Part shown: positions 1 to 13,900 of the stretch, one piece after another
How positions within the stretch are numbered: position 1 is the first letter of the stretch
How the letters are laid out: each line of letters begins with the position of its first letter
Assembly (NCBI RefSeq): GCF_932526225.1
Contig: NC_064046.1
Span: 13,837,408-13,901,407, forward strand
DNA length: 64,000 nucleotides
From: Nematostella vectensis
Taxonomy: Eukaryota; Cnidaria; Anthozoa; Actiniaria; Edwardsiidae
Reading direction: 5' to 3'
Translations under genes and position numbers: made by a program
Notes under the pieces: generated by a model
Databases searched by the model: none
What the model was told of the DNA's origin: nothing
What the model saw: only the letters and a program-made list of their open reading frames with translations

Positions 1-1710
1 TCACTAGAAATCACTTCTGTCACTAGAGATCACGTCTGCCATTAGAGATCACTTCTGTCACTAGAGATCACTTCTGGCACTAGAGATCACGTCTGGCACT
101 AGAGATCACGTCTGGCACTAGAGATCACGTCTGTCACTAGAGATCGTGGCTGTCACTAGAGATCACGTCTGGTACTAGAGATCACGTCTGTCACTAGAGA
201 TCACTTCTGTCACTAGTGATCACTTCCGTCACTAGAGATCACGTCTGTCACTAGAGATCACTTCTGTCACTAGAGATCACGTCTGGCACTAGAGATCACT
301 TCTGTCACTAGAGATCACGTCTGGCACTAGAGATCGTGGGTGTCACTAGAGATCACGTCTGGTACTAGAGATCGTGGCTGTCACTAGAGATCACTTCTGT
401 CACTAGAGATCACTTCTGTCACTAGAGATCACGTCTGGCACTAGAGATCGTGGGTGTCACTAGAGATCACTTCTGTCACTAGAGATCACGTCTGGCACTA
501 GAGATCACGTCTGGCACTAGAGATCGTGGCTGTCACTAGAGATCGCGTCTGTCACTAGAGATCGTGGCTGTCACTAGAGAACACGTCTGTCACTAGAAAT
601 CACTTCTGTCACTAGAGATCACGTCTGCCATTAGAGATCACTTCTGTCACTAGAGATCACTTCTGGCACTAGAGATCACGGCTGTCACTAGAGATCACGT
701 CTGGCACTAGAGATCACGTCTGTCACTAGAGATCGTGGCTGTCACTAGAGATCACGTCTGGTACTAGAGATCACGTCTGTCACTAGAGATCACTTCTGTC
801 ACTAGTGATCACTTCCGTCACTAGAGATCACGTCTGTCACTAGAGATCACTTCTGTCACTAGAGATCACGTCTGGCACTAGAGATCACTTCTGTCACTAG
901 AGATCACGTCTGGCACTAGAGATCGTGGGTGTCACTAGAGATCACGTCTGGCACTAGAGATCACGTCTGGCACTAGAGATCACTTCTGTCACTAGAGATC
1001 ACGTCTGGCACTAGAGATCGTGGCTGTCACTAGAGATCACGTCTGGCACTAGAGATCGTGGCTGTCACTAGAGATCACGTCTGGCACTAGAGATCGTGGC
1101 TGTCACTAGAGAACACGTCTGGCACTAGAGATCGTGGGTGTCACTAGAGATCACTTCTGTCACTAGAGATCACGTCTGGCACTAGAGATCACGTCTGGCA
1201 CTAGAGATCGTGGCTGTCACTAGAGATCGCGTCTGTCACTAGAGATCGTGGCTGTCACTAGAGAACACGTCTGTCACTAGAAATCACTTCTGTCACTAGA
1301 GATCACGTCTGCCATTAGAGATCACTTCTGTCACTAGAGATCACTTCTGTCACTAGAGATCACTTCTGTCACTAGAGATCACGTCTGGCACTAGAGATCG
1401 TGGGTGTCACTAGAGATCGTGGGTGTCACTAGAGATCACGTCTGGCACTAGAGATCACGTCTGGCACTAGAGATCGTGGCTGTCACTAGAGATCGTGGCT
1501 GTCACTAGAGATCGCGTCTGTCACTAGAGATCGTGGCTGTCACTAGAGAACACGTCTGTCACTAGAAATCACTTCTGTCACTAGAGATCACGTCTGCCAT
1601 TAGAGATCACTTCTGTCACTAGAGATCACTTCTGTCACTAGAGATCACTTCCGTTACTAGAGATCACGTCTGGCACTAGAGATCACGTCTTTCAGTAGAT
1701 ATCACATCTG
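1..1710. repeat. 19-bp minisatellite with higher-order structure
   Basis: About 90 tandem copies of a 19-bp unit of the form TCACTAGAGATCACGTCTG, with recurring variants (GGCACTAGAG, ATCGTGGCTG, GAACACG, CCATTAGAG). A distinctive variant, TCACTAGAAAT, recurs at 1, 590, 1274 and 1559. The spacings are exactly 31, 36 and 15 units, so blocks of many units were duplicated together. The array runs off the left edge and decays around 1690-1710. It lies downstream of the last visible TBC1D32 exon, so it is probably intronic. No coding potential is claimed. Confidence 0.97.
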
Positions 1711-1910
1711 TCCCTTGGGATGGTATGTAAACAAGACGACTATGCTTCTAATTGCTTCTTACCAGATGGATATGCTCACGTAGCTGTTTTAAGACTTCTG
1801 TCCTGCTGTAGTTGCCATGCTGATAGAGAAATACGAACGGTTAGCGTTCTCAACGTCGACACAGCGTAAATAATATGTTTTGGATGCAAAAAAATGTGCT
1901 CGATTCTCAC

Positions 1911-4900
1911 CATCCATTTCTTGAACCAGTTTGCAAGGGGGTCCAGAAGGGCTATGTACCACAGGGGGGACAAACACTCTTCTTCACCCGGGACCCCACG
2001 GGGAGTAGTGCTCAAAGAGAAGAGAGAAAATGTGCTCTCTACGATTTCCTCCAAAAACCTGCGAAAAAGCATTTGTAAGCAAAATGAAATACAAATACTA
2101 TGTGGCCACAAATCATAAAGTGAAATAATAAAAAACAACATTTAAAAAACACCTTTCACCTCATGCGGCAGCTCTCAGATAAAAAAACAATAGGAAAAAC
2201 AGCAAAACGGAAATACAATAGAACAATGAGGCCATCCAGCCAATCATGAGCGGGCTGCTGCATTGCTACTAGAGATCACACCCTTTCCTTCTCCCCCGCC
2301 CCCACCCCCTCCGTTGGCCTCTTCACTTGTGATCTTAGCAAAATGGACGAGAAAGCATCAGTTTCAATCGGCTGACTTTGGAAAGCTATAGTGTAATATA
2401 TTCGATTGAATGGCGTATAAAACTTTCTTTTTAGATAAATATTTCGAGAATTCTACACTTCATTTGTCTTCGAATAATAATAAGCGAACAAAACAGAAGT
2501 TGTTGTGAAAGTCACCTTTCAGGATAACGGATCCAGTAGGATGGGACCTCATGCTGGAATTCGTTCAGCAGCCGGAACTGTACAGTGAATACAACAAATG
2601 CTTAGTAATAATTCAGTGCGGTTAATATGACAGTATTACATGCGGGCTGTTCCATGCAGTTTACGGTCCTGAGGGACAGCTATTGGTAAACATTGTCACT
2701 GGAACTGGTGCAAACTGCCAGCGTTCCAAGTGTTTCTTCAGGGGCGGATCTGGCTTTTCGCTGAAAGAGGTTTGTCTCAGTGACAAAGGGGGGCGGGGGG
2801 GACACTTGGCTTTCTGACTCGCACAGATACAAATAGCTAAGAAGACAGTTTTATTAATAAAATGTGCACCAGTCAGGGTGTTTCCCCAAGAAGAAAAAAC
2901 TTTTTTGCTGTAACTCTACTTTCTCTATTTTCTTAGTTGCCACTTCGCTAAAACAACCCAGCAAAAAACAAAAATGACAGGAACATTTACCTTAAATGAA
3001 TGCCCTTCATGGCATCTTTTCATATAAAAATTACCTCTGGCAGCCCAAAGGAGAGTACCTCCATAGCCCTCCCCCCCCAGATCCACTACTGTTCTTCTAC
3101 GTCCCCCACATCAGCCTAATAAGAAGATATTGTAGTCTTACCCTGGTTAAAAGGCGAATGTTTGAAGGGGCTGACACATTCAAGCCCTCATCGATGGTGT
3201 TTAGCCTTTGCGAGCTGTTTGTGAAGTGTAGCCACAAATGCTCCGCTGAAAATAGAGGGACAATGTTAGTGTCTTATATCACAGGCCACAAACACCTTAA
3301 AAAAACAATCCTTCAAGGGGTGAGTATCAGCTCCGAAGAGGGGGGGGGTTCTTGAAAAATCAATGCTTCTATTAAGTACAGTGTAGACTTTGATTTTCAG
3401 TGGGGAGACTTAAAAAGAGCTTTGTGTAAAAGATGACAAAGATGATTTTAACCACTCCCCCGTCTCACGGTCTTCAAACGGTTCGGAGATTTTAAGGAAA
3501 TGTAATTTCGGACACCTTCTTACTACTTACTTCAAGAAAAGTGCAAAACGGTGCTTGCAACAAACAGTACAAAACGCTACAGGCAATAAGCAAACAAGCA
3601 CACAAAGATCGGTATTGCGTGTGAAATGCAATACGTGAGAACCTTTTTTGTTAGACAAATCTATCACAATGATTTGCCAGGCTTATTTTGAGCCAGAGCA
3701 TAAACAAATTACAAAACATTTGTACATAGACCAAACACAGGTACCCTACCTGTAAAAAGAAAAAAAAAGGCACGACAGCAAAACAAGTCGGTGCCAAAGC
3801 TGAACGTAATAAAGATAAGCGGGTGTATAAAAGCCTTTATTAATCACAGGCCAATTTTACTATACCTAGACATGTGTAGATCTCTCTTGCCGCGTGGGAA
3901 GACGACGTGAGGAAGATCCGGGCATGAAACTTGAGGCTTTTCTCCTGCAATATTGAAGATTCATTATCACGGGTTCTAGGTACTATGACGCTGTATTTCC
4001 CAACTAAATATTGACTCCTTTCGTCGACAAACGACGAGGCACGTTGACATGTCGATCTAGACAAGACTGCGATATTATACTATCTTACTTTAATCTGCGA
4101 GATATTTATATACCATCTTACTTTAATCCGGGAATGAATGAGTGATGCATGCGAATTGTGCAACCTGCGTATTCGTTTCTTCCAGAAACTCATTTTCAGG
4201 GCCATGCACGCCATTAATTTACCTATGTACAATCATATCCTCTCCATAATTTATCCTCTCAGACTGAAAATCTTTCATATCTCTATTACCCTTGAGTTTT
4301 GTATGGTTTTCTTCCTCCGATTCTAGTCAGCGAATCATCCAAAGGCTAATCAAATAGCGCCACAGCGGGCCGTAAACAAAAAAAAGTGCGCAATCAGATG
4401 AAGTAGCCGGAGCCTTAAGGGAAATGCTTCAAATGTCTTGATCTTTTTTCAGCAATTATACCAAACCCATTGCGAGTTTCACCACTTGAAAAAGGCCAAT
4501 TACGCCGCCACTAATCATTACAATACCGAGTCATACGAAGGATCCATTTTCATTGGATTATTCTAATGAGTAACTAGGATAGTGTGATTATTATTATATC
4601 CAATGAAAATAAGTATCAGGCTGTATAGAAAGCTAATGCAAAGAGGTGCCAGGACTAAGGAAAACCGGCTGGATGAACTCATTTATCCAAGACTGAGTCC
4701 CTTGAATTTCGCTTACCGAATGGGCAGAACAAGTTTTGAAATTCTTTAAAAGACGGAGGCTTCTTGACTTTCAAACATGATCGTTGTGTAACAATTTTAA
4801 AAGAAGTCATCTCGGGTGATCGCATGGCAAGTGCCAAAATTGAACCAAAGAGCTCGCTGTTTCTTTACTCATTCGGTACATACGGGCCGCGAGTAGTTTG

Positions 4901-7900
4901 ACCAGCGGTAGAGCCCGAAACGCGCCCAAAATGCCAAGGGCGCTAGTCCTAGCTCCTCCTAGCACACGGCGCCGGCCCCCCCGAGGGAGGGCTTGGGCTC
5001 TAGACGAGCCGCAAGTCCTTGGTGTCAGCGGGAGAGTCCCAGAACTCGTCCCAGGCCGCATCGTCCACGCCGCGGTCGCTGTCGGTTTCCCAGTCTGAAG
5101 TCTCGGAGGCACAGTAGTCCTCACTGGTTTCCAGGCCTTCCAGGATGCACATGTCGGCGTCCTTAAGTGCAATGGCACGAGCCTGGGAAAGAAGAAGAAC
5201 CGGATAAATTCATGATTCCATACCGGCCAGCAAGGAAGGAGGGGGTGATAATTACACAAACATTTCTGACAAGGCGCGTAGCCAGGGGGTGCGCACGGGG
5301 GGGGGGGGGGGGGGAGGGAGGGGGGACGCTCTCCGTTATTCTTATTAAAGAATGCCAATCACGCCGCCATTAAACGCACCCGTACAATACCGAGTGACTC
5401 AAATAATCCATTTTCATCGGTTTATTCAAGTAACTGAGAAACTTTCAATCAAATATTATCAATAAAGTATCAGACTTCAATCGTGGATTGTTATTTTGAG
5501 GTTTTCTTGCAAATGAACTGCTGAATTATCAATTGTGAACAATAAAAAGGGAGTGGTTGATCGACATTCTTTAAAGGATAGTCATATATTATACATATCA
5601 TAAATATTATATATCTTATACTTGTTTCCATAAAATATCTTTATCTATGTCTACACCACTGTTCTCCCATCGCGCATGAAGCCTTTCTGAGGCCATTGTC
5701 GAACGTTAGGATGGACAAAAACAAGTATACATTCTCCACGAGTCTTCCCGAGAACACGTCTATACGCTTACCCGGATGCGGTCCTGGCGCTCACGCCTCC
5801 TCCTCAATCGCTGCCGCATCTCCTCCGCTGCCTTGGCCCTGTTCTTCTCAACAGCGGCAGCTTTCGTCTCCATCTGTCGCTGCCGTAGCTCCGCCCTGGC
5901 ACACGCCTCTCCCTCCATGGCCTGCAGTTTGGAGCTCCCCGCCAGGCGGTTCGCCGTACTCTTGACATCTGCCAAGTGCTTTTCCCTGTTCTCGGAGGCT
6001 TTGTTTAGTCGCTCCGTCAGCGCGGCGGAGCTTCCGCGGGCCTCAGCTTTGCGCGCGGCGCGTCTAGCCTTTATTTTCTCTGCCTTCTCAGCGGCTTTTC
6101 TCTTCTTTCTCTCAAGCTGGAGGACTCTGGATTTAAATTTAAAAATATATATATATTTAAGTCTATGAGTACATTAATAAATAATAATAAATAAAATAGA
6201 TAACGACTTATAATAAATAAAAAATAATATATAAAATAATAAATAATATTAAATAAAAATAGATAACGACTTCACGATACTGGGTTCAAATTGGTTGACT
6301 TCCAAAGCAAAGCAGGAAAAGCCAGGATCTAAGAATAAAAATTCTTAAAATGCAAAAACCCGTTTAGATAACGTTTTTTTTTTATTTACGAAAACAACAG
6401 CAAAAATAGACGGAGACAATTTTCCGAATATGCTCTTGATGGAACAGAAAATAAGAAATAAGAACACGTTCTATTGCGCGGGTGAGAGATATTATCTCCG
6501 GTGCGCGAGTAACAAATAACGTCAGTTCCCCAAAACCTAAGCCTTTTTTAAGCTCGTCACAATTCTTTTAATTGGTTGTAAACAAAAAACATACTTAAGT
6601 TAAAAATGATGCGCATATAATAAGATGATCCCTAAAACTTCCGACAATAATGCATTTCTAGTTTTTTAAGTCATTTTTAAATACTTTCTAAATATCCTTC
6701 CGAAGTCTGATACTTTACCAACGATATCTGATTTAAAGTATCTCATTTACCCGCAGATTAGCCCCGAAGGAAATGGATGTTGAATGCTAGTCGTTATTGT
6801 CCAGGAGCGTCACGGGTAGCCCAAGCTCGTTATTTGTCCCTATTGATATGACGTAAGAGTTCAAACCGTGAATCTTAAAAAGGCGCTTTAATACGGCCAG
6901 AGAACACGCAAAAAGTAAACATAAACACAACACTAGACTTCACACGTCTTTTTAACAAGTTTTTTTTTTTCACTAATTTTGCTTCTCTGTATCAATAGGG
7001 ACAAATAAAGAGCTTGAGCTACCTGTGGTAGCGTGACCGGACTTCTCCGTTATTGGTGGAACAAAAAGTAATACACTTAAAGGCTCGTAGACCTGGAGAC
7101 CTCACCTGTTGCACTCCACTTTCGCTTGCTTCTCCAACAGCATCTCAAGCGTCAGCCTCGGCGTCGCCTCAAGCTTTTCGAGCCTCCTAGGCAAGCGCCG
7201 ACATGCCGCTCCCGTGGTACTACCGTCCAGCAGACTCACGTTGAACGCAGCCGCGTTACATGTGGCAACGTACCCGCTGATTTCTGGGTAAGCGGTGAAG
7301 AGTCGCTCGATGTCTTGGCAGCCTGGTCGCTGAGCGGCGATGAGGCTTCGCGCCGTTTTCAGCAGCTCTTTGTCATGGTCAGCGGGCTCTCCCGCTTCTG
7401 GCGCTACTTTGTTTTCCGTACTCACACATTTGGATAGCAGTGATCCGCACATTTTGGAACGATTCAGTAAAATAACACGAAAAGTTTTGCTTGTAAAGTA
7501 TCGCAAGAAAATCTCCGTGGTAATGAGAGCTAATGGGCTTGTTACGTCATTTTATGATTGTTACGTTTTGATTCGAATTAGAGCGCGCGCTAATACCACA
7601 GGCAAACCAACGCGCCTCTTTTCTCTCTCATAGTCACACAGAAGCTATTAGAGACTTGGTCAAAGTCGCCCTTTTTTATTTTCCCTAATAGGAGCGCGCG
7701 ATCTTATTTGTATTTTCCTCAATAATCACTAAAAAAATCGGGCGCGCAGGGAGGACGACTTGTTCCGTTTCCATTATTTCGATTTTAATTTGCACTTGTA
7801 CAGCAAAAGCCTATTTGTGAAAAGCCGACCAACGGACTTTGAGAAAGTCTAAGAAGCTATTTGCCTTGTTTACAGTATCGCACTTTTGCGCTTGTTTACC

Positions 7901-10900
7901 CATATACCCATTCACCAATAACTGAATGATTCGCTGATAGACTCAGATACAATACTCAAGGTTTAAACAAACAAAAAAGAGATAATTCTACTCTATAAGG
8001 ATAGCAATATATAATGAAAAGATAAAGACGGTTGCATGCCAAGAAAAAAAAGCAAACAGAAAAACGTGGGTTCAACGCTCAATACTATAGAGGGCTCGAA
8101 GGCGAAACAGCCCGAATTATCTCCGGCATTGCCTCTCTTTAGGTAAATAAATTCGGAAATATTTCGGGGATAGTTCCTCTATCGGTGCCTAAATCCGGAA
8201 ATATATCGGGGATCGCTTCTTTATAGGTGCCTAAATCCGGAAGTATCTCGAGGATGGCTACTCTATCAGCGTATGGAAATATCTCAGGGATTGCTACTGT
8301 ACTCTATCGGCGCCCAACGAGGCTCTTATCTGTCAACCACGCGTTTAGCATGAGCTCGCTTTCATCCTAAAAAAGAGACTATAAGCAAATATCAGGTTTT
8401 TTCTATGAGCTTACCGCCAAATGCTCATCAGGGTCCGCTAGCGCTGCTAATAAGCCCTTGCGGATGGCACTCCAGTGTTCGCTGGCGATTATGTCGGACT
8501 GAGGGACCTGCGCCAGAGCCCCGAGAGCTTTACAACGAACCTGGAAGACAAAGAAATATTGGGGTTAAAGACTTCATGTGGCCGATCCAGGAGTGTTCAG
8601 GTTACCTTCCCACACCCAGCCTTCTAAATGAAATCTTAAACCATGTGCATAGAGCTAGATTCTACAGTGTGTCCTCCCGCCGCATGTTCTATGTTTTGAA
8701 GAAATCCTTGAACTCCTGCATCTGTGAGTGTTTAACAAATCGCACTGTGACATGAAACGGATTATTACTTTTTAAAATGTTTTATACTCTTATCTAAGAC
8801 AAGTTCAAAAACACGATTTGCCCTCTTACGTGAACTGGTTTCATTGGATCCAGATTTTCAGCAATTTTCCCAGACTTCTCCTGGGAGATGAAAATATATC
8901 CAACCTGAGAAAAAAACTGAGTAAAAGTTAGACAGCCGTCCATGGTTGCCGAATTACACGGGTAATTAGAATGTGCTTGAACACCATCATCATCCGCCAG
9001 GTGCCAGGGTGTGTATAGCTCCTTCTTTTAAGGTTCATTTAATTTGAGGATACAGTACAACTAGGGATACTGTAGCAACTAGCATTAATCCTATTTTACA
9101 AAATCTAGCTAACCAATTTCTAATTGCAGACTGTGTGATATGTCATTCATCTTCGGTGTTTGTACTTGGCCTTCGTCCCCTCTCTGTAAAACCCCTATTC
9201 CCTTCCCGGAAACCCCCTTTCCCTTTCTAAAAACCCCTGTTCCCTTCCTGAGAACCCCTATTCCCTTCCTGGAAACCCCTATTCCCTTCCTGAAAACCCC
9301 TATTCCCTTCCTGAAAACCCCTTTTCCCTTCCTGAAAACCCCTATTCCCTTCCTGAAAACCCCTATTCCCTTCCTGAAAACCCCTATTCGCTTCCTGAAA
9401 ACCCCTATTCCCTTCCTGAAAACCCCTATTCCCTTCCTGAAAACCCCTTTTCCCTTCCTGAAAACCCCTATTCCCTTTCTGAAAACCCCTATTCCCTTCC
9501 TGAAAACCCCTATTCCCTTCCTGAAAACCCCTATTCCCTTCCTGAAAACCCCTATTCGCTTCCTGAAAACCCCTATTCCCTTCCTGAAAACCCCTATTCC
9601 CTTTCTGAAAACCCCTTTTCCCTTCCTGAAAACCCCTATTCCCTTTCTGAAAACCCCTATTCCCTTCCTGAAAACCCCTATTCCCTTCCTGAAAACCCCT
9701 ATTCCCTTCCTGAAAACCCCTATTCGCTTCCTGAAAACCCCTATTCGCTTCCTGAAAACCCCTATTCCCTTCCTGAAAACCCCTATTCCCTTCCTGAAAA
9801 CCCCTATTCCCTTCCTGAAAACCCCTATTTCCTTCCTGAAAACCCCTTTTCCCTTCCTGAGAACCCCTTTTCCCTTCCTGAAAACCCCTATTCCCTTCCT
9901 GAAAACCCCTATTCCCTTCCTGAAAACCCCTATTCCCTTCCTGAAAACCCCTATTCCCTTCCTGAAAACCCCTATTCCCTTCCTGAAAACCCCTATTCCC
10001 TTGCTGAAAACCCTTATTCCCTTCCTGAGAACCCCTATTCCCTTCCTGAAAACCCCTTTTCCCTTCCTGAAAACCCCTATTCCCTTCCTGAAAACCCCTT
10101 TTCCCTTTCTAAAAACCCCTTTTCCCTTCCTAAAAACCCCTTTTCCCTTCCTGAAAACCCCTATTCCCTTCCTGAAAACCCCTATTCCCTTCCTGAAAAC
10201 CCCTATTCCCTTCCTGAAAACCCCTATTCCCTTGCTGAAAACCCTTATTCCCTTCCTGAGAACCCCTATTCCCTTCCTGAAAACCCCTTTTCCCTTCCTG
10301 AAAACCCCTATCCCCTTCCTGAAAACCCCTTTTCCCTTTCTAAAAACCCCTTTTCCCTTCCTAAAAACCCCTATTCCCTTCCTGAAAACCCCTATTCCCT
10401 TCCTGAAAACCCCTTTTCCCTTCCTGAAAACCCCTATTCCCTTTCTGAAAACCCCTATTCCCTTCCTGAAAACCCCTATTCCCTTCCTGAAAACCCCTAT
10501 TCCCTTCCTGAAAACCCCTATTCGCTTCCTGAAAACCCCTATTCCCTTCCTGAAAACCCCTATTCCCTTCCTGAAAACCCCTATTCCCTTCCTGAAAACC
10601 CCTATTCCCTTCCTGAAAACCCCTATTTCCTTCCTGAAAACCCCTTTTCCCTTCCTGAGAACCCTTATTCCCTTCCTGAGAACCCTTTTTCCCTTTTCGA
10701 AAACCCCTGTATTTCCTTCCTGAGAACCATTATTCCCTTCCTAAGAACCCCTATTCCCTTTCTGAAAACCCCTATTTCCTTCCCGAAAACCCCTATTCCC
10801 TTCCTGAAAACCCCTATTCCCTTCCTGAAAACCCCTATTCCCTTCCTGAAAACCCTTATTCCCTTCCTGAGAACCCTTATTCCGTTTCTGAAAACCCCTA

Positions 10901-13900
10901 TTCCCTTCCTGGAAACCCCTTTTCCCTTGCTGAAAACCCCTATTCCCTTCCTGAAAACCCCTTTTCCCTTCCTGAAAACCCCTATTCCCTTCCTAAGAAC
11001 CCCTATTCCTTTCCTGAGAACCCCTATTCCCTTCCTGAAAACCCCTATTCCCTTCCTTAGAACCCCTATTCCCTTCCTGAGAACCCCTATTCCCTTCCTG
11101 AAAACCCCTATTCCCTTCCTGAGAACCCCTATTCCCTTCCTGAAAAACCCCTATTCCTTTTCTGTGAACCCCTTTTACCTTCCTGAGAACCCCTATTCCC
11201 TTCCTGAAAACCCCTATTCCCTTCCTGAAAACCCCTATTCCCTTCCTGAAAACCCCTATTCCCTTCCTGAAAACCCCTATTCCCTTCCTGAAAACCCCTA
11301 TTCCCTTCCTGAAAACCCCTATTCGCTTCCTGAAAACCCCTATTGCCTTCCTTAAAACCCCTATTCCCTTCCTGAAAACCTCTATTCCCTTCCTGAAAAC
11401 CCCTATTCCCTTCCTGAAAACCCCTATTCCCTTCCTGAAAACCCCTATTCCCTTCCTGAAAACCCTTATTCCCTTCCTAAAAACCCCTATTCCCTTCCTG
11501 AGAACCCCTATTCCCTTGCTGAAAACCCCTATTCCCTTCCTGAAAACCCCTATTCCCTTTCTGAAAACCCCTATTCCCTTTCTGAAAACCGCTATTCCCT
11601 TCCTGAAAACCCCTATTCCCTTCCTGAAAACTCCTATTTGCTTCCTGAAAACCCCTATTCCCTTCCTGAAAACCCCTATTCCCTTCCTGAAAACCCCTAT
11701 TCCCTTCCTGAAAACCCCTATTCCCTTCCTGAAAACCCCTATTCCCTTCCTGAAAACCCCTATTCCCTTGCTGAAAACCCTTATTCCCTACCTGAAAACC
11801 CCTATTCCCTTCCTGAAAACCCCTATTCCCTTCCTGAAAACCCCTATTCCCTTCCTGAAAACCCCTATTCCCTTCCTGAAAACCCCTATTCCCTTCCTGA
11901 AAACCCCTATTCCCTTCCTGAAAAACCCCTATTCCCTTTCTGAAAACCCCTATTCCCTTTCTGAAAACCGCTATTCCCTTCCTGAAAACCCCTATTCCCT
12001 TCCTGAAAACTCCTATTTGCTTCCTGAAAACCCCTATTCCCTTCCTGAAAACCCCTATTCCCTTCCTGAAAACCCCTATTCCCTTCCTGAAAACCCCTAT
12101 TCCCTTCGTGAAAACCCCTATTCCCTTCCTGAAAACCCCTATTCCCTTGCTGAAAACCCCTATTCCCTTCCTGAAAACCCCTATTCCCTTCCTGAAAACC
12201 CCTATTCCCTTCCTGAAAACCCCTATTCCCTTCCTGAAAACCCCTATTCCCTTCCTGAAAACCCCTATTCCCTTCCTGAGAACCCCTATTCCCTTTCTGA
12301 GAACCCCTATTCCCTTCCTGAAAACCCCTATTCCCTTCCTGAAAACCCCTATTCCCTTCCTGAAAACCCCTATTCCCTTCCTGAGAACCCCTATTCCCTT
12401 CCTGAAAACCCCTATTCCCTTCCTGAGAACCCCTATTCCCTTCCTGAAAACCCCTATTCCCTTGCTGAAAACCCCTATTCCCTTCCTAAAAACCCCTATT
12501 CCCTTCCTGAAAACCCCTATTCCCTTCCTGAAAACCCCTATTCCCTTCCTGAAAACCCCTATTCCCTTCCTGAGAACCCCTATTCCCTTCCTGAAAACCC
12601 CTATTCCCTTCCTGGAAACCCCTATTCCCTTCCTGAAAACCCCTATTCCCTTTCTGAAAACCCCTATTCCCTACCTGAAAACCCCTATTCCCTTCCTGGA
12701 AACCCCTATTCCCTTCCTGAAAACCCCTATTCCCTTCCTGAAAACCCCTATTCCCTTCCTGAAAACCCCTATTCCCTTCCTGAGAACCCCTATTCCCTTC
12801 CTGAGAACCCCTATTCCCTTCCTGAAAACCCCTATTCCCTTCCTGAAAACCCCTATTCCCTTCCTGAAAACCCCTATTCCCTTTCTGAAAACCCCTATTC
12901 CCTACCTGAAAACCCCTATTCCCTTCCTGGAAACCCCTATTCCCTTCCTGAAAACCCCTATTCCCTTCCTGAAAACCCCTATTCCCTTCCTGAAAACCCC
13001 TATTCCCTTCCTGAGAACCCCTATTCCCTTCCTGAAAACCCCTATTCCCTTCCTGAAAACCCCTATTCCTTTCCTGAGAACCCCTATTCCCTTCCTGGAA
13101 ACCCCTATTCCCTTCCTGAAAACCCCTATTCCCTACCTGAAAACCCCTATTCCCTTCCTGAGAACCCCTATTCCCTTTCTGAAAACCCCTATTCCCTACC
13201 TGAAAACCCCTATTCCCTTCCTGGAAACCCCTATTCCCTTCCTGAAAACCCCTATTCCCTTCCTGAAAACCCCTATTCCCTTCCTGAAAACCCCTATTCC
13301 CTTCCTGAGAACCCCTATTCCCTTCCTGAAAACCCCTATTCCCTTCCTGAAAACCCCTATTCCTTTCCTGAGAACCCCTATTCCCTTCCTGGAAACCCCT
13401 ATTCCCTTCCTGAAAACCCCTATTCCCTACCTGAAAACCCCTATTCCCTTCCTGAGAACCCCTATTCCCTTCCTGAAAACCCCTATTCCCTTCCTGAAAA
13501 CCCCTATTCCCTTCCTGAAAACCCCTATTTCCTTCCTGGAAACCCCTATTCCCTACCTGAAAACCCCTATTCCCTTCCTAAAAACCCCTATTCCCTTTCT
13601 GAAAACCCCTATTCCCTTCCTGAAAACCCCTATTCCCTTCCTGAAAACCCCTATTCCCTTCCTGAAAACCCCTATTCCCTTCCTGAAAACCCCTATTTGC
13701 TTCCTGAAAACCCCTATTCCCTTCCTGAAAACCCCTATTCCCTACCTGAAAACCCCTATTCCCTTCCTGAAAACCCCTATTCCCTTCCTGAAAACCCCTA
13801 TTCCCTTCCTGAAAACCCCTATTCCCTTCCTGAAAACCCCTATTCCCTTCCTGGAAACCCCTATTCCCTTCCTGAAAACCCCTATTCCCTTCCTGAAAAC

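Noticed and set aside
1-1710. CRISPR-like appearance of regularly repeated sequence
   Set aside because: Units are contiguous without unique spacers, and the DNA is eukaryotic.
1776-2141. A 121-codon minus-strand frame as a standalone gene
   Set aside because: Its conserved part (RFLEEIVESTFSL to FKKWM) is exon 1911-2058 of TBC1D32, bounded by splice sites. The rest is intron.
4807-5358. 183-codon minus-strand frame rich in proline
   Set aside because: Runs through a poly-C stretch (poly-G on plus) and overlaps exon 5000-5182 of the nested gene in another frame.
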